Under the pieces are notes generated by a model. The model searched no databases. It saw only the letters and a program-made list of their open reading frames with translations, and was not told the DNA's origin. From assembly GCF_002158865.1 (NCBI RefSeq), contig NZ_CP021455.1:930001-994000 (forward strand): a stretch of 64,000 nt of DNA, in the 5' to 3' direction. How positions within the stretch are numbered: position 1 is the first letter of the stretch; each line of letters opens with the position of its first letter. The stretch is from Comamonas serinivorans (GTDB lineage: Bacteria; Pseudomonadota; Gammaproteobacteria; Burkholderiales; Burkholderiaceae_C). Positions 9,050-17,289 of the stretch are shown in pieces. The position numbers and the translations under genes were made by a program.

Positions 9050-9493
9050 TTACACCAGGCCGAGCTGTTTGAGCTTCATGTCAGGCGAGGTGTAGGGGCG
9101 CTCGCAGATGATCTTGGCGCTGTGCGGCTCGAATTCGAACGAGGCAGCCATGCGCACCTTGAAGCTTTTGCCGGTCGGCGGATGGATCTTGTCGCGGACT
9201 TTGAGCTCGCCCAGGTGGGTGCCGAGCAGCCAGAACTCGACCAGCACGGTGTGGTTGGTGTCGTCGACCGCGATGGAGATGATTTCGTTGCTCTGATCTG
9301 GGAAGGCGCTTCGCGAGGCGTCGAAGTAGCCACGCACTGCGGCTTCACCATCGTAGACGGCACCGTTGCCATGCATTTCGTAGCGGGGGTGGGCGAACGT
9401 GGCGATCACGCCATCCCAGTCCAGTTCGCACTCGAGGGCCATGTGGTCGCGCACGGTTTTCAGGCGGGCTTGGTGCAGGTCTTGTGCAGTCAT
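9050..9493 (-). CDS. SnoaL/NTF2-like protein
   Basis: Small cone-fold protein of 147 residues in the SnoaL/polyketide-cyclase-like group. Features are the N-terminal helix, RYEMHGNGAVYDGEAAVRGYF, and a beta sheet ending FKVRMAASFEFE. Members range from ester cyclases to catalytically silent binding proteins, so no reaction can be assigned. It lies downstream of the SDR gene on the same strand, separated by a decayed SDR tail, and is probably part of the same transcript. Confidence 0.75.
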   Translation of the reverse strand: MTAQDLHQARLKTVRDHMALECELDWDGVIATFAHPRYEMHGNGAVYDGEAAVRGYFDASRSAFPDQSNEIISIAVDDTNHTVLVEFWLLGTHLGELKVRDKIHPPTGKSFKVRMAASFEFEPHSAKIICERPYTSPDMKLKQLGLV

Positions 9494-9537
9494 CGTGTTT
9501 CCTGTGGGTTGGGGTTAAGCAGGGCAGCTTGCGGCGC

Positions 9538-9668
9538 TCAGTTCATGGAGGCGCCGCCATTGATGTTGAGGACGCGCTGAGGTCGCTGGTCAGGAAGAGG
9601 CCTCCGGCAATGTCGTGCGGTCGGCCAGCGCACTGCAGGGGACAGTCCTTGGTCAGCGCGTCCTTCAT
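9538..9668 (-). pseudogene. C-terminal remnant of a second SDR gene
   Basis: Read on the minus strand from 9668, the peptide runs CPLQCAGRPHDIAGG then LFLTSDLSA, the usual penultimate block of a short-chain dehydrogenase. After a small internal deletion and frame change it ends VLNINGGASMN and a stop at 9538. This is the tail of an SDR that is not the intact gene next door, which has its own C-terminus. It suggests an ancestral tandem of SDR genes reduced by deletion. Confidence 0.75.
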
Positions 9669-9687
9669 GGTCAGGCGCGGCGGTGCT

Positions 9688-10482
9688 TCACAGCGCGGCG
9701 CCGCCGTCCACCACCAACAGGCTTCCCGTGATGTAGCTCGACTCCTCCGAGGCGAGGAACAACGCGGCATTGGCGATGTCTTGGGCAGACCCCTGACGGC
9801 CCATGGGGCAGCGGGAGTCGCGAAAGGCGTGGCCTTCTTCGGCTTCGGCGGCCGATGCGTACAGCGCATCGGCGTGGGGCGTGCGGATCATGCCCGGCAC
9901 GATGGCGTTGCAACGGACCTGATGGGGCGCGTACTGCCGAGCGATGACCCGGGTCATGTGATTGAGTGCAGCCTTGGAGCTGCTGTACGACAGGAACTGC
10001 ATTGGGCTCCACTTGAGGCTGGCGATGGAGGATACGTTGATGATCGAGCCGCTGCGCCGACTCATCATGTGCGGCATGACGGCCCGGGACGTGGCCATGG
10101 CGCCACGCAGGTTCACCGCCATCACAGTGTCCCAATCGTCGTCGTCGACCTCCAGCAGGTCGCCTTTGATCTCGATGCCCACGTTGTTGTGCAGGATGTC
10201 GATGACGCCATGTGCCGCGATGGCTGCCGCGACGCCTGTGTCGACTTGCTTGGCGTCACGCACATCCATCTCCACCGCTTCGGCCCGACCGCCCTGGGCC
10301 TGGATCCAGGCTACCGCGTCCTGGGCGGCTTTCAGTGAACGGTCGGCGCAGACCACGAATGCGCCCTCTTGCGCAAACCGAAGGGCGCAAGCCGTGCCGT
10401 TGCCGATGTGGTCCTGCGTGGTGAAGGCGGTTCTGTGGGTGCCTGCACCCACAACGAGGGCGACCTTGCCGTTCAGTCTCAT
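9688..10482 (-). CDS. short-chain dehydrogenase/reductase (SDR)
   Basis: NAD(P)-dependent oxidoreductase of 264 residues. The catalytic pair is Y166 and K170 in YSSSK, with the Ser of INVSSIAS upstream and NNVG in place of NNAG. The glycine-rich loop is longer than in classical SDRs: GAG is followed by about 11 residues before GNGTA, a variant seen in some SDR subgroups. ATG 10482 begins MRLNGKVAL, the normal N-terminus. A candidate LacI-type operator lies 22 bp upstream. Confidence 0.88.
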   Translation of the reverse strand: MRLNGKVALVVGAGTHRTAFTTQDHIGNGTACALRFAQEGAFVVCADRSLKAAQDAVAWIQAQGGRAEAVEMDVRDAKQVDTGVAAAIAAHGVIDILHNNVGIEIKGDLLEVDDDDWDTVMAVNLRGAMATSRAVMPHMMSRRSGSIINVSSIASLKWSPMQFLSYSSSKAALNHMTRVIARQYAPHQVRCNAIVPGMIRTPHADALYASAAEAEEGHAFRDSRCPMGRQGSAQDIANAALFLASEESSYITGSLLVVDGGAAL

Positions 10483-10503
10483 GGTGGTTGGTGATTGGAT
10501 GAA

Positions 10504-10513
10504 GAAACGTTTC
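10504..10513. promoter_or_regulatory. candidate LacI-family operator in front of the SDR gene
   Basis: GAAACGTTTC is a perfect 10-bp palindrome of the LacI/GalR type, 22 bp before the SDR start. The neighbouring bases extend a longer match (AAACGTTTCCGCAA) with the site at 12144-12153 in front of the cupin gene. Confidence 0.6.
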
Positions 10514-10879
10514 CGCAATTGTGGTCGAAAATGCATCACCCTGGGTCAGGGGTTACCCTTGAATGGGCATACGGCCGTGATGCGGGGTGCACGCCTTCAT
10601 GGTGCTGCCGGGGTCCTCGGCGTGTGTGTGCGCAGGCCGTGATGTCTGCCGTTTGACCACGACAGCATCGTCCCTTGAGCGGGTTGGTCATGTGGCGTGC
10701 CGACCATCCGCAGACGGCGTTGTCGCGTGGCATCCCGGTCTGCGAAACGGGTGTGCTGGTCACATGCCAGGCCGTGCCGTCATGTCGGCATCGGGTCAAG
10801 GCCAGGTGGTTCTGAGCCGTGGCGACGGCAGAGGGCCGGGCAGTGCGGGTGCTGTCCGCCCATTGCTGGGCATGATGAG

Positions 10880-10927
10880 AGTATGCGTGTCTATCCGATG
10901 AAAATTCATCGGAAACTTGAGCATACT
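10880..10927. repeat. 48-bp palindromic element, copy 4
   Basis: Ends AGTATGC/GCATACT. The inner stem is CCGATGAA/TTCATCGG, fully paired but with A-T swapped relative to the usual CCGTT/AACGG. It lies 46 nt beyond the LacI stop codon and is the last copy before a 25-kb element-free stretch. Confidence 0.85.
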
Positions 10928-10973
10928 GCGGTCAATTGATCGACTGGCGTCGATGCAGGCCGACCTGAGGGCG

Positions 10974-11978
10974 TCAGTCCCGCAGGCGCTGGCAGGATTC
11001 GCGCTCGATCAGCCGCATCGGCACCACCAGGGTCTCCACGCCCGGGGCCTTCTTCTGCATGCGGTCGAACAGCAGCGTGGAGATGGCCTGGGACACAGCG
11101 CTGACATCCCAGGCCAGTGACGTGATGGCGGGGCTGTGCAGCTCGGCGAAATCGGAGTCGCCGATGGACAGCACATTCACGTCCCTCGGGATCTGCAGGC
11201 GGGCGTTGCGGATGGCGGCCACCACCCCAGCCAGGATGCGCGTGCCCAGGCACAAGAAGGCGGTGGGCCTGTCGTCCAGGAGCAGCAGGCGTTCCGCCTG
11301 CGCCGGCGCAAAGTTCATGGACGAATCGGCAAACACGATGAGCTGGGGGTCGTAGGGCAGACCTGCGGCCCGCAGGCTGTCGGCATAGGCCTGCACCCGG
11401 TCCTGAATGGGCTGGATCTGGCTGCCGGGTGTCAGCAGCGCGATGCGCCGATGGCCCAGGCCAAGCAGGTGCTGCATGGCCAGCGTGGTGCCCAGGTAGT
11501 GGTCGACCTTCACGGAGCTGAGGTCGCCACGGCCATCGCGGTCGAACAAGATCGTGGGTGTGCCGGTCACCTCGTGCGCCACGTGGGCGATGGCGTCCGT
11601 CTGACAAGGGCCCAGGATGAGGCCATCCACCTTGCGGCTCATGAGGAAGCGGATCAGCTTGACCTCGGTGGCGATGTCGTTGTTGGAGCTGGCCACGAAC
11701 GAGGCATAGCCCAGGTCGGCGAGCTGGCGCTCGAGCAACTTCACAAGGCGGCCATAGAACGGGTTGGAGATGTCGCTGACGATCACACCGACTGCATGGC
11801 TCTGCTTGGACCGCATGGTGCGGGCAATGGCATTCGGCTGGTAGCCCAGACGGTCGGCCACGGCCTGGACTTTGTCGATGGTCTCCTCGCTCACCCGACC
11901 GGCCTTGTTCAGCGCGCGCGACGCGGTGCTGATGGACACGCCCGCAAGCCGGGCCACATCGTGAATGCTGACTGCCAT
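10974..11978 (-). CDS. LacI/GalR-family transcriptional regulator
   Basis: Repressor of 334 residues. The N-terminal helix-turn-helix reads SIHDVARLAGVSISTASRAL, followed by the hinge helix (NAIARTMRSKQSH) and a periplasmic-binding-protein-like effector domain. The ATG is preceded by AAGGAAG. It sits between the SDR/SnoaL arm and the divergent cupin/Bug arm, both of which have AAACGTTTC palindromes near their starts, so it probably controls both. The effector is unknown. Confidence 0.9.
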   Translation of the reverse strand: MAVSIHDVARLAGVSISTASRALNKAGRVSEETIDKVQAVADRLGYQPNAIARTMRSKQSHAVGVIVSDISNPFYGRLVKLLERQLADLGYASFVASSNNDIATEVKLIRFLMSRKVDGLILGPCQTDAIAHVAHEVTGTPTILFDRDGRGDLSSVKVDHYLGTTLAMQHLLGLGHRRIALLTPGSQIQPIQDRVQAYADSLRAAGLPYDPQLIVFADSSMNFAPAQAERLLLLDDRPTAFLCLGTRILAGVVAAIRNARLQIPRDVNVLSIGDSDFAELHSPAITSLAWDVSAVSQAISTLLFDRMQKKAPGVETLVVPMRLIERESCQRLRD

Positions 11979-12143
11979 GTCTGGGATCTTCCTTTGGGAC
12001 GGGCACTGTAACAAACGACCGCAGGCGCAACGCGCGCGTCGAAACAATCGCATCGGCGGCGCGCGACTGGCCTGAATCCGCCACCGTGTCGCAGCCTCGG
12101 GTTAACCCGTTGTGGCATCCCAGGTGATCCTTGGTACATTGCG

Positions 12144-12153
12144 CAAACGTTTC
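12144..12153. promoter_or_regulatory. candidate LacI-family operator in front of the cupin gene
   Basis: CAAACGTTTC, followed by TGCAAACG, lies 35 bp before the cupin ATG. It shares AAACGTTTC-Y-GCAA with the site ahead of the SDR gene, supporting one regulator for both transcripts. Confidence 0.6.
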
Positions 12154-12187
12154 TGCAAACGCATCTGACACGATTGAAAAGAAGTCC

Positions 12188-12694
12188 ATGACCCAGCTCA
12201 CCATCACCGAACAGGACGAGCTCCTGAGCGTCAACATCCACGACATGCCGACCGTGCCGGGCGGCGCGCCAGGGGCGCAAATCATTCCCCTGTTTCTGGA
12301 CCGAGAGAACGGTACCTGGGTGCTGTATGGCCGGTTTGCACCGGGCACCCGGCTGCCCAAGCACTTCCACACCGGCACGGTGCACTTCTTCACCACGAAG
12401 GGGCGCTGGAACTACGTCGAGTACCCGCAGAACCCGCAGACCGCCGGCAGCTATCTGTATGAGCCTGCGGGCTCCATCCACACCTTTGCCGTGCCCGACG
12501 ATGCGACCGAGGCCGCCGAGGGTTTCATGGTGGTGCACGGTGCCAACATCAATTTCGAAGGCGACCAGTTCCTCAACATCCGCGACGCCGGGGCCATCGA
12601 AGACGGCGTCTTGGCTTACCTGCGCAGCAACCAGCTGCCCATTCCGCCCTACATCTCGCCCCGGCGCGCGGACTTCAAGTCTCGCCAGGACTGA
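12188..12694 (+). CDS. cupin protein of the 2,4'-dihydroxyacetophenone dioxygenase type
   Basis: Single-domain cupin of 168 residues. Candidate metal ligands are H59 and H61 in KHFHTG, and H98 in AGSIHTF, with the characteristic WNYVEYPQ and AGSYLYEPAG strands. This pattern is that of the 2,4'-dihydroxyacetophenone dioxygenase group, iron enzymes that cleave a C-C bond next to a ketone. The true substrate is inference. ATG 12188 is preferred over ATG 12131, which would place the operator inside the gene. Followed by a Bug receptor. Confidence 0.78.
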   Translation: MTQLTITEQDELLSVNIHDMPTVPGGAPGAQIIPLFLDRENGTWVLYGRFAPGTRLPKHFHTGTVHFFTTKGRWNYVEYPQNPQTAGSYLYEPAGSIHTFAVPDDATEAAEGFMVVHGANINFEGDQFLNIRDAGAIEDGVLAYLRSNQLPIPPYISPRRADFKSRQD

Positions 12695-12810
12695 CCCCAC
12701 CCCGCCTGTCGATCGTCAGGCAGCTGGCCTGAGGGCTGCCACCCCATGCCCTGCCGGCTGTCGGGGCGGCCATGGCGCTGCCCAAAACGCCGCATTTCAA
12801 GGAGACCCAC

Positions 12811-13755
12811 ATGAAGATTTGGATGAGCGCAAGCCTGCTTGCCCTTGCGTCGTGGCCTGCGTTGGCGCAGGACTACCCCAGCCGCCCGGTGCGGCTGATC
12901 GCCCCCTACGCCGCTGGCAACGGGGCAGACGTCATCGCGCGCCTGCTGGCCGACGGCCTGGGCAAACAGCTCAAGCAGACCGTGTACGTCGAGAACCGCA
13001 GTGGTGCGTCGGGTGCCATCGGCACCCAGGTGCTGGCTGCGGCTGCTCCCGATGGCTATTCCATCAGCCTGGGGGGCATGACCACCCACACGCTGGCGCC
13101 CATCGTGCTGCCCAAGCTGGCCTACGACCCGGTCAAGGATTTCTCGGTCATTGGTCGAGTGGGGGTGTCGTCCATCGTGCTTGTGGCCCACAACAGCTTT
13201 CCGGCCAACAACATCAAGGAGCTGAAAGCCCTGACGAAAAGCCGGCCCGATTTGCAGTACGGCAGCTGGGGCCAGGGCTCGACCGGCCACTTTTGTGGCG
13301 AGGTGCTCAACCAGAAAGCGGGCATGAAGATGACGCACATGTCGTTTGGCGCGCAGATCCTGCAAAGCCTGCTGGGCGGTCACGTAGAGGTGGGCTTCAT
13401 CGACCTGGCCTCGGCGGTGCCCCTGGTCAAGACCGGCAAGCTCAAGGCGCTGGCCATGTGCACCCGAACGTCGCCCAGCCTGCCTGGCGTGGCCAGCTAC
13501 GCCGAGCAGGGCATTGCCTTTGATCAGGATCTGTCCTGGGCCATGTACGCACCGGCCAAGACACCCAAGCCCGTGATGGACAAGCTGGCGGAGGCACTCA
13601 AGGTCACCCTGGCCGACCCGGCCGTTGTGGAGCGCCTGAAGGCACTGGGAACGCAGGCCGAGTTCCTGCCGGGCAGTCAACAGGCCGAAATCACCCGCAA
13701 AGACATCGCGGTGTGGAGAAAGATCGGTGAAGAAGCGAAGGTGAAGTTCGAGTGA
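12811..13755 (+). CDS. TctC/Bug-family periplasmic receptor
   Basis: Receptor of 314 residues with a clean signal peptide (KIWMSASLLALASWPALAQ). Family motifs are APYAAGNGADVIARL and VENRSGASGAIG. The loop usually reading VPYKG is here MSFGAQ, so the ligand pocket differs from the other receptors in this window. AAGGAG precedes the ATG. It lies 116 nt after the cupin gene and probably imports the compound that the LacI-controlled enzymes degrade. Confidence 0.9.
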   Translation: MKIWMSASLLALASWPALAQDYPSRPVRLIAPYAAGNGADVIARLLADGLGKQLKQTVYVENRSGASGAIGTQVLAAAAPDGYSISLGGMTTHTLAPIVLPKLAYDPVKDFSVIGRVGVSSIVLVAHNSFPANNIKELKALTKSRPDLQYGSWGQGSTGHFCGEVLNQKAGMKMTHMSFGAQILQSLLGGHVEVGFIDLASAVPLVKTGKLKALAMCTRTSPSLPGVASYAEQGIAFDQDLSWAMYAPAKTPKPVMDKLAEALKVTLADPAVVERLKALGTQAEFLPGSQQAEITRKDIAVWRKIGEEAKVKFE

Positions 13756-13762
13756 GGCGGCA

Positions 13763-13786
13763 TGGACCTCTGCAGACAGAGGTCCA
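13763..13786. other. hairpin after the Bug receptor gene
   Basis: TGGACCTCTG and CAGAGGTCCA form a perfect 10-bp stem with a 4-nt loop, 7 nt after the stop codon. There is no T-run behind it, so it is not a classical intrinsic terminator; it may stop or stabilise the 3' end. Confidence 0.5.
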
Positions 13787-13882
13787 GCCACATCTCGGAC
13801 AGGTTGCAAAGGCCACTCGGCCAGCAACTGAGGACGCACCTGCCATCCCAACGAAGAGGCGCATGCCATTGCGGCTGATCTG

Positions 13883-14095
13883 GTGCAGCGCATCAACGCG
13901 TGGTGGACGCGCAAGCTGCGCGAGCAAGAGCAGCTCGAGAACTTCCTGGTACCCATGGCCTCCCTGTACTGTGAGGACGATGATCTGGCACAGGTCATCG
14001 TCAAAGCCAGCCAGCTGTCTCCGGTCGATCGAGTCGCGCTACACCGATTCCTGGACGAGCGTGTCTATGGGGCAGGTGATCGGGACCCAGCCTGA
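13883..14095 (+). CDS. possible small hypothetical protein or gene remnant
   Basis: A 70-residue reading frame starting with GTG that has protein-like composition: an N-terminal basic helix (WWTRKLREQEQLENF), an acidic cluster (CEDDD) and a C-terminal helix ending LHRFLDERVYG. The frame continues upstream without an ATG to a stop at 13829, so this may be the tail of a degraded gene. No function recognised. Confidence 0.3.
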   Translation: MQRINAWWTRKLREQEQLENFLVPMASLYCEDDDLAQVIVKASQLSPVDRVALHRFLDERVYGAGDRDPA

Positions 14096-14440
14096 CTCGA
14101 GCCTGCCCTGGTTGCCATCGGAGCAAGAGGTTGTGCGGGCGCCGACCAATACCCATCATCTCTGACGATGGGTACATATCTCGCCATCGGCATCGTGACG
14201 CGCCACATGCTGCCGCAGGTCACCATCGTGGCGCCCGCCATGCTGGTGGCACTCGGATGCATATCGGCATCAGCGAAGCGCTGTTTCGGCAGATCGTGCT
14301 GGGCTTGCTCACGGTCTCTGGCGTGGCTGCTGATGTCTTCTGTGTCGCAGTTATTGCACGCGTGAGCGCGATACCTTGAGCCCGTTTTCAGCTGGACTCG
14401 GGATTGACGAGAAGTGTTTCTTTGAGATGGAGTGCCGACA

Positions 14441-15985
14441 TCAACGGCACAGCGCACGCAGCACGTTTGCCAGTTTTTTGACAGCAACATTCAACTCGTG
14501 CGGGGCGTGAGCGGCGAATCCCATGAGGAAGCCTGCCCTGTGTTTGCTCGACGCATGCAGCGTCGTCAGCCCTAGTAAGTCTATGCCGGCCCGGTGCGCG
14601 GATTCCACGGCCTCGCGTTCGGGGATGTCGCGGATGAAAACACAGGGCATTTGCATGCCCCCGGCCGGCACCCGAGGTTCCACGAATTCGGCTAGATGCT
14701 GGCGAACCAGTCGTGCCAACACGTCGCGCCGTTCAGCATAGACGGCACGCATGGTGCGCACATGAGCGCCAAAGTGGCCGCCTTCGATGAAACGCGCCAA
14801 CGTGAGTTGTGGAATCGGTGCGCTGTGCCCATCCAGCAAGGTGCGGGCCACTGTCATGGGCGCCACCAGTTGCGACGGCAGCACCATGTAGCCGATACGC
14901 AGGCCAGGAAACAGAGATTTGGTGAAGGTGCCGATGTAGATCGTCCGTTCATTCGGATCGAGCCCCTGCACACACGCAGTGGGCTTGCCCGCGTAGTGGA
15001 ACTCGCTGTCGTAGTCGTCCTCGATGATCCAGCCCTGGCGCTGTCTGGCCCATTCGATGACAGCCAGACGCCGATCCAGCGACAGCGTCGCTCCCGTGGG
15101 AAACTGGTGCGATGGCGTCAGGAACACCGCCCTGGCCGCCTCGCCTGGCGCCTTGCTTGCCGCAATCAAATACTCCGCCCGCAGGCCATCTGCATCCAAT
15201 GGCACGGGCACGCACTCCAGCCCGGCAGCGTCGAACGCCTTACGGGCGCCGTGATAAACAGGGTCTTCGATGAAGATGCGCTCGCCTGCATCGAGCAGCA
15301 CAGTGGCGCACAGGGTCAAGGCTTGCTGGGAACTGGTCAGCACCAACACACGCTCGGGTGTGGCGCGTGCCCCCCGTTCGAGATTGACGTAATCGGCGAT
15401 GGCCCGGCGCAACGGCTCCATGCCCTGCGGCGGGCTGTGTAGTAACGCCAGCGTGCCGTATTCCCTCAGCACCTGCCGTTCCAATCGCTCCCAAGTTTGC
15501 AGCGGAAAACTCCGTGTCTCAGGCACACCAGGTGCGAACGGGCGTGGCGTCAGAAAGTCACGCACGCCGCCACTTTGGAACATGGCGCCGCCGCGCTGGC
15601 TAAGGCGCAGTGTTGCCTTGCCTTCCACGCTGGTTCGCCGAGGCTTGCCGCGTCCCGGCAGACGCTGGGCCCGTTCCGACACAAAGCTGCCGCTGCCCAC
15701 ACGCCGTTCGATGAAACCTTCCGCATGCAACTGGCTGTAGGCCGACTCGACCGTATCGCGGGAAACCCCCAGCGACTTCGCCAAGGCACGTGACGCGGGC
15801 AATGGTCTGCCCACGTCCAGCGTGCCATCGAGGATCAATTGGCGAATGGCCCGCTGCACTCGCGCGTGCAACGGCAAGGCGCCATGCGCCGGGTCGCCGA
15901 CCCAGGCTTTGACGGATTCAAGTTGCGCGTGCTTGAACAATTGGCCGGTATCTCTATCAAAAATTGGCTGGGAATAACCTGCCAT
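14441..15985 (-). CDS. pdxR: MocR/PdxR-type GntR regulator with an aminotransferase domain
   Basis: A 514-residue fusion: GntR winged helix at about residues 37-103 (SLGVSRDTVESAYSQL), then a fold-type I aminotransferase-like domain whose PLP lysine sits in TFTKSLFPGLR around residue 350. Such proteins sense PLP. It diverges from a BenE transporter 62 nt away, with YggS and a PdxY fragment in the same downstream operon, so a PdxR role in vitamin B6 homeostasis is the best reading. The symbol is by family and context. Confidence 0.82.
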   Translation of the reverse strand: MAGYSQPIFDRDTGQLFKHAQLESVKAWVGDPAHGALPLHARVQRAIRQLILDGTLDVGRPLPASRALAKSLGVSRDTVESAYSQLHAEGFIERRVGSGSFVSERAQRLPGRGKPRRTSVEGKATLRLSQRGGAMFQSGGVRDFLTPRPFAPGVPETRSFPLQTWERLERQVLREYGTLALLHSPPQGMEPLRRAIADYVNLERGARATPERVLVLTSSQQALTLCATVLLDAGERIFIEDPVYHGARKAFDAAGLECVPVPLDADGLRAEYLIAASKAPGEAARAVFLTPSHQFPTGATLSLDRRLAVIEWARQRQGWIIEDDYDSEFHYAGKPTACVQGLDPNERTIYIGTFTKSLFPGLRIGYMVLPSQLVAPMTVARTLLDGHSAPIPQLTLARFIEGGHFGAHVRTMRAVYAERRDVLARLVRQHLAEFVEPRVPAGGMQMPCVFIRDIPEREAVESAHRAGIDLLGLTTLHASSKHRAGFLMGFAAHAPHELNVAVKKLANVLRALCR

Positions 15986-16047
15986 TCTAAAGCTACAAAT
16001 GCATCTTGCAACGTGTTCACCCCCGTATCAGGAGTTGCTGTTAGGCC
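15986..16047. promoter_or_regulatory. divergent promoter region, pdxR-benE
   Basis: A 62-bp gap between divergent start codons must hold both promoters and any PdxR site. An SD-like CAGGAG lies 16 nt before the transporter ATG. I cannot see a convincing direct-repeat operator. Confidence 0.4.
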
Positions 16048-17289
16048 ATGCCATCTATCCCTTCACATTCATCCGTTCGCTGGAACGATCTCACTCATCC
16101 TGTTGTGGCCGGCCTGATCTCGGTCATCGTTAACTACGGCGGCACATTCATTCTGGTGTTCCAGGCCGCCAAGGTCGCGGGCCTGAGTCCGGAATTGACG
16201 GCCTCCTGGGTGTGGTCGATTTCCATCGGCGTGGGCGTGACGGGGATCATCCTGAGTTGGATGTCCCGCGAGCCGATCATCACTGCGTGGTCCACGCCAG
16301 CGGCTGCGTTTCTGGTCACCGCGCTGGCAACCACGTCGTATGCCGAAGCCGTAGGGGCCTATCTGATCTCGGCAGCCGCTTTTGTGGTGCTGGGGCTCTC
16401 GGGTTGGTTCGAGCGCGTCATTCGCCTGATCCCTCCGGGCGTTGCCGCCGGGTTGTTGGCCGGCATCCTGCTGCAGTTTGGCATCAGGGCTTTTGGCGGC
16501 ATGAGCATCGACCCACCGCTGGCCGGATTGCTGATCCTTGCCTACGTGGTGTTCAAACGGTTCTCCGCACGCTATGCGGTGGTGGCAATCCTGATGCTGG
16601 GGCTGGCCTTCCTCCTGACTCAAGATCGAGTCGATCTTTCAGGCTTGCAACTGAAGCTGGCCGCGCCAGTTTTCACCATGCCTGCCTTTTCGCTCAACGC
16701 CTTGTTGAGCGTGGCGCTGCCGCTGTTCCTGATCACCCTGACCGGCCAGTACATGCCCGGCATGCTGGTACTGCGCAATGACGGGTTCAAGACCAGTGCC
16801 AACCCCATCGTGACCATCACAGCGCTGGGCTCGTTGTTGATGGCACCGTTTGGTTCGCACGCCTTCAACATCGCCGCCATCACGGCGGCCATCGCCACGG
16901 GCCGGGAGGCTCACGAAGACCCGTCCAAGCGCTGGATCGCGGGCATCGCTGCAGGCGTGTGCTACCTCCTCGTGGGCGTGTTCGGCGTGACACTGGCCGC
17001 CGTCTTCATGGCCTTCCCGGCGACCTTCATCACCACGCTGGCGGGCCTGGCGCTGCTGGGCACCATCGGCGGCAGCCTGGCCACCGCCTTGGCCGACGCG
17101 AAAACGCGCGAGGCGTCGCTGATCACCTTCTTGGCGGCCGCCGCCAACATCAGTCTGTTGGGAATCGGTGGTGCGTTCTGGGGACTGGTGATCGGGCTGA
17201 TCGCCTATGCGGTGCTCAATGGCCGGTTACCGAAAAAGGCATCCACACCCGCCATAGCCCCCACGCTGATCAACAAGGGAGCGAACTGA
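16048..17289 (+). CDS. BenE-family transporter, candidate vitamin B6 importer
   Basis: Inner-membrane protein of 413 residues with about 12 hydrophobic helices. It matches the benzoate/H+ symporter (BenE) family through GTFILVFQAAKVAG, STPAAAFLVT and FGSHAFNIAAITAAI. No benzoate-degradation gene is nearby. It is transcribed with yggS (stop and start overlap in TGATG), a glutamine amidotransferase and a pyridoxal kinase fragment, and is divergent from a PLP-sensing regulator. The inferred substrate is therefore a B6 vitamer rather than benzoate. Confidence 0.85.
   Translation: MPSIPSHSSVRWNDLTHPVVAGLISVIVNYGGTFILVFQAAKVAGLSPELTASWVWSISIGVGVTGIILSWMSREPIITAWSTPAAAFLVTALATTSYAEAVGAYLISAAAFVVLGLSGWFERVIRLIPPGVAAGLLAGILLQFGIRAFGGMSIDPPLAGLLILAYVVFKRFSARYAVVAILMLGLAFLLTQDRVDLSGLQLKLAAPVFTMPAFSLNALLSVALPLFLITLTGQYMPGMLVLRNDGFKTSANPIVTITALGSLLMAPFGSHAFNIAAITAAIATGREAHEDPSKRWIAGIAAGVCYLLVGVFGVTLAAVFMAFPATFITTLAGLALLGTIGGSLATALADAKTREASLITFLAAAANISLLGIGGAFWGLVIGLIAYAVLNGRLPKKASTPAIAPTLINKGAN

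Larger units (their letters stand above)
10483..10973. other. intergenic region between the SDR and LacI genes
   Basis: The 491 nt hold the SDR promoter/operator (10504-10513) and palindromic element copy 4 (10880-10927). No credible gene is seen in the remainder. Confidence 0.6.
13756..14440. other. intergenic region with weak coding signals
   Basis: The 685 nt between a Bug receptor and the MocR gene. It contains the hairpin above, a possible small ORF at 13883-14095, and a short hairpin TACCCATC/GATGGGTA (14150-14174). Two overlapping frames around 14168-14379 look hydrophobic but are not recognisable. Confidence 0.45.

Noticed and set aside
14150..14174. Short hairpin TACCCATC/GATGGGTA as a further copy of the 48-bp family
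   Set aside because: It is only 25 bp long, lacks the inner CCGTT stem, and does not have the 48-bp spacing.
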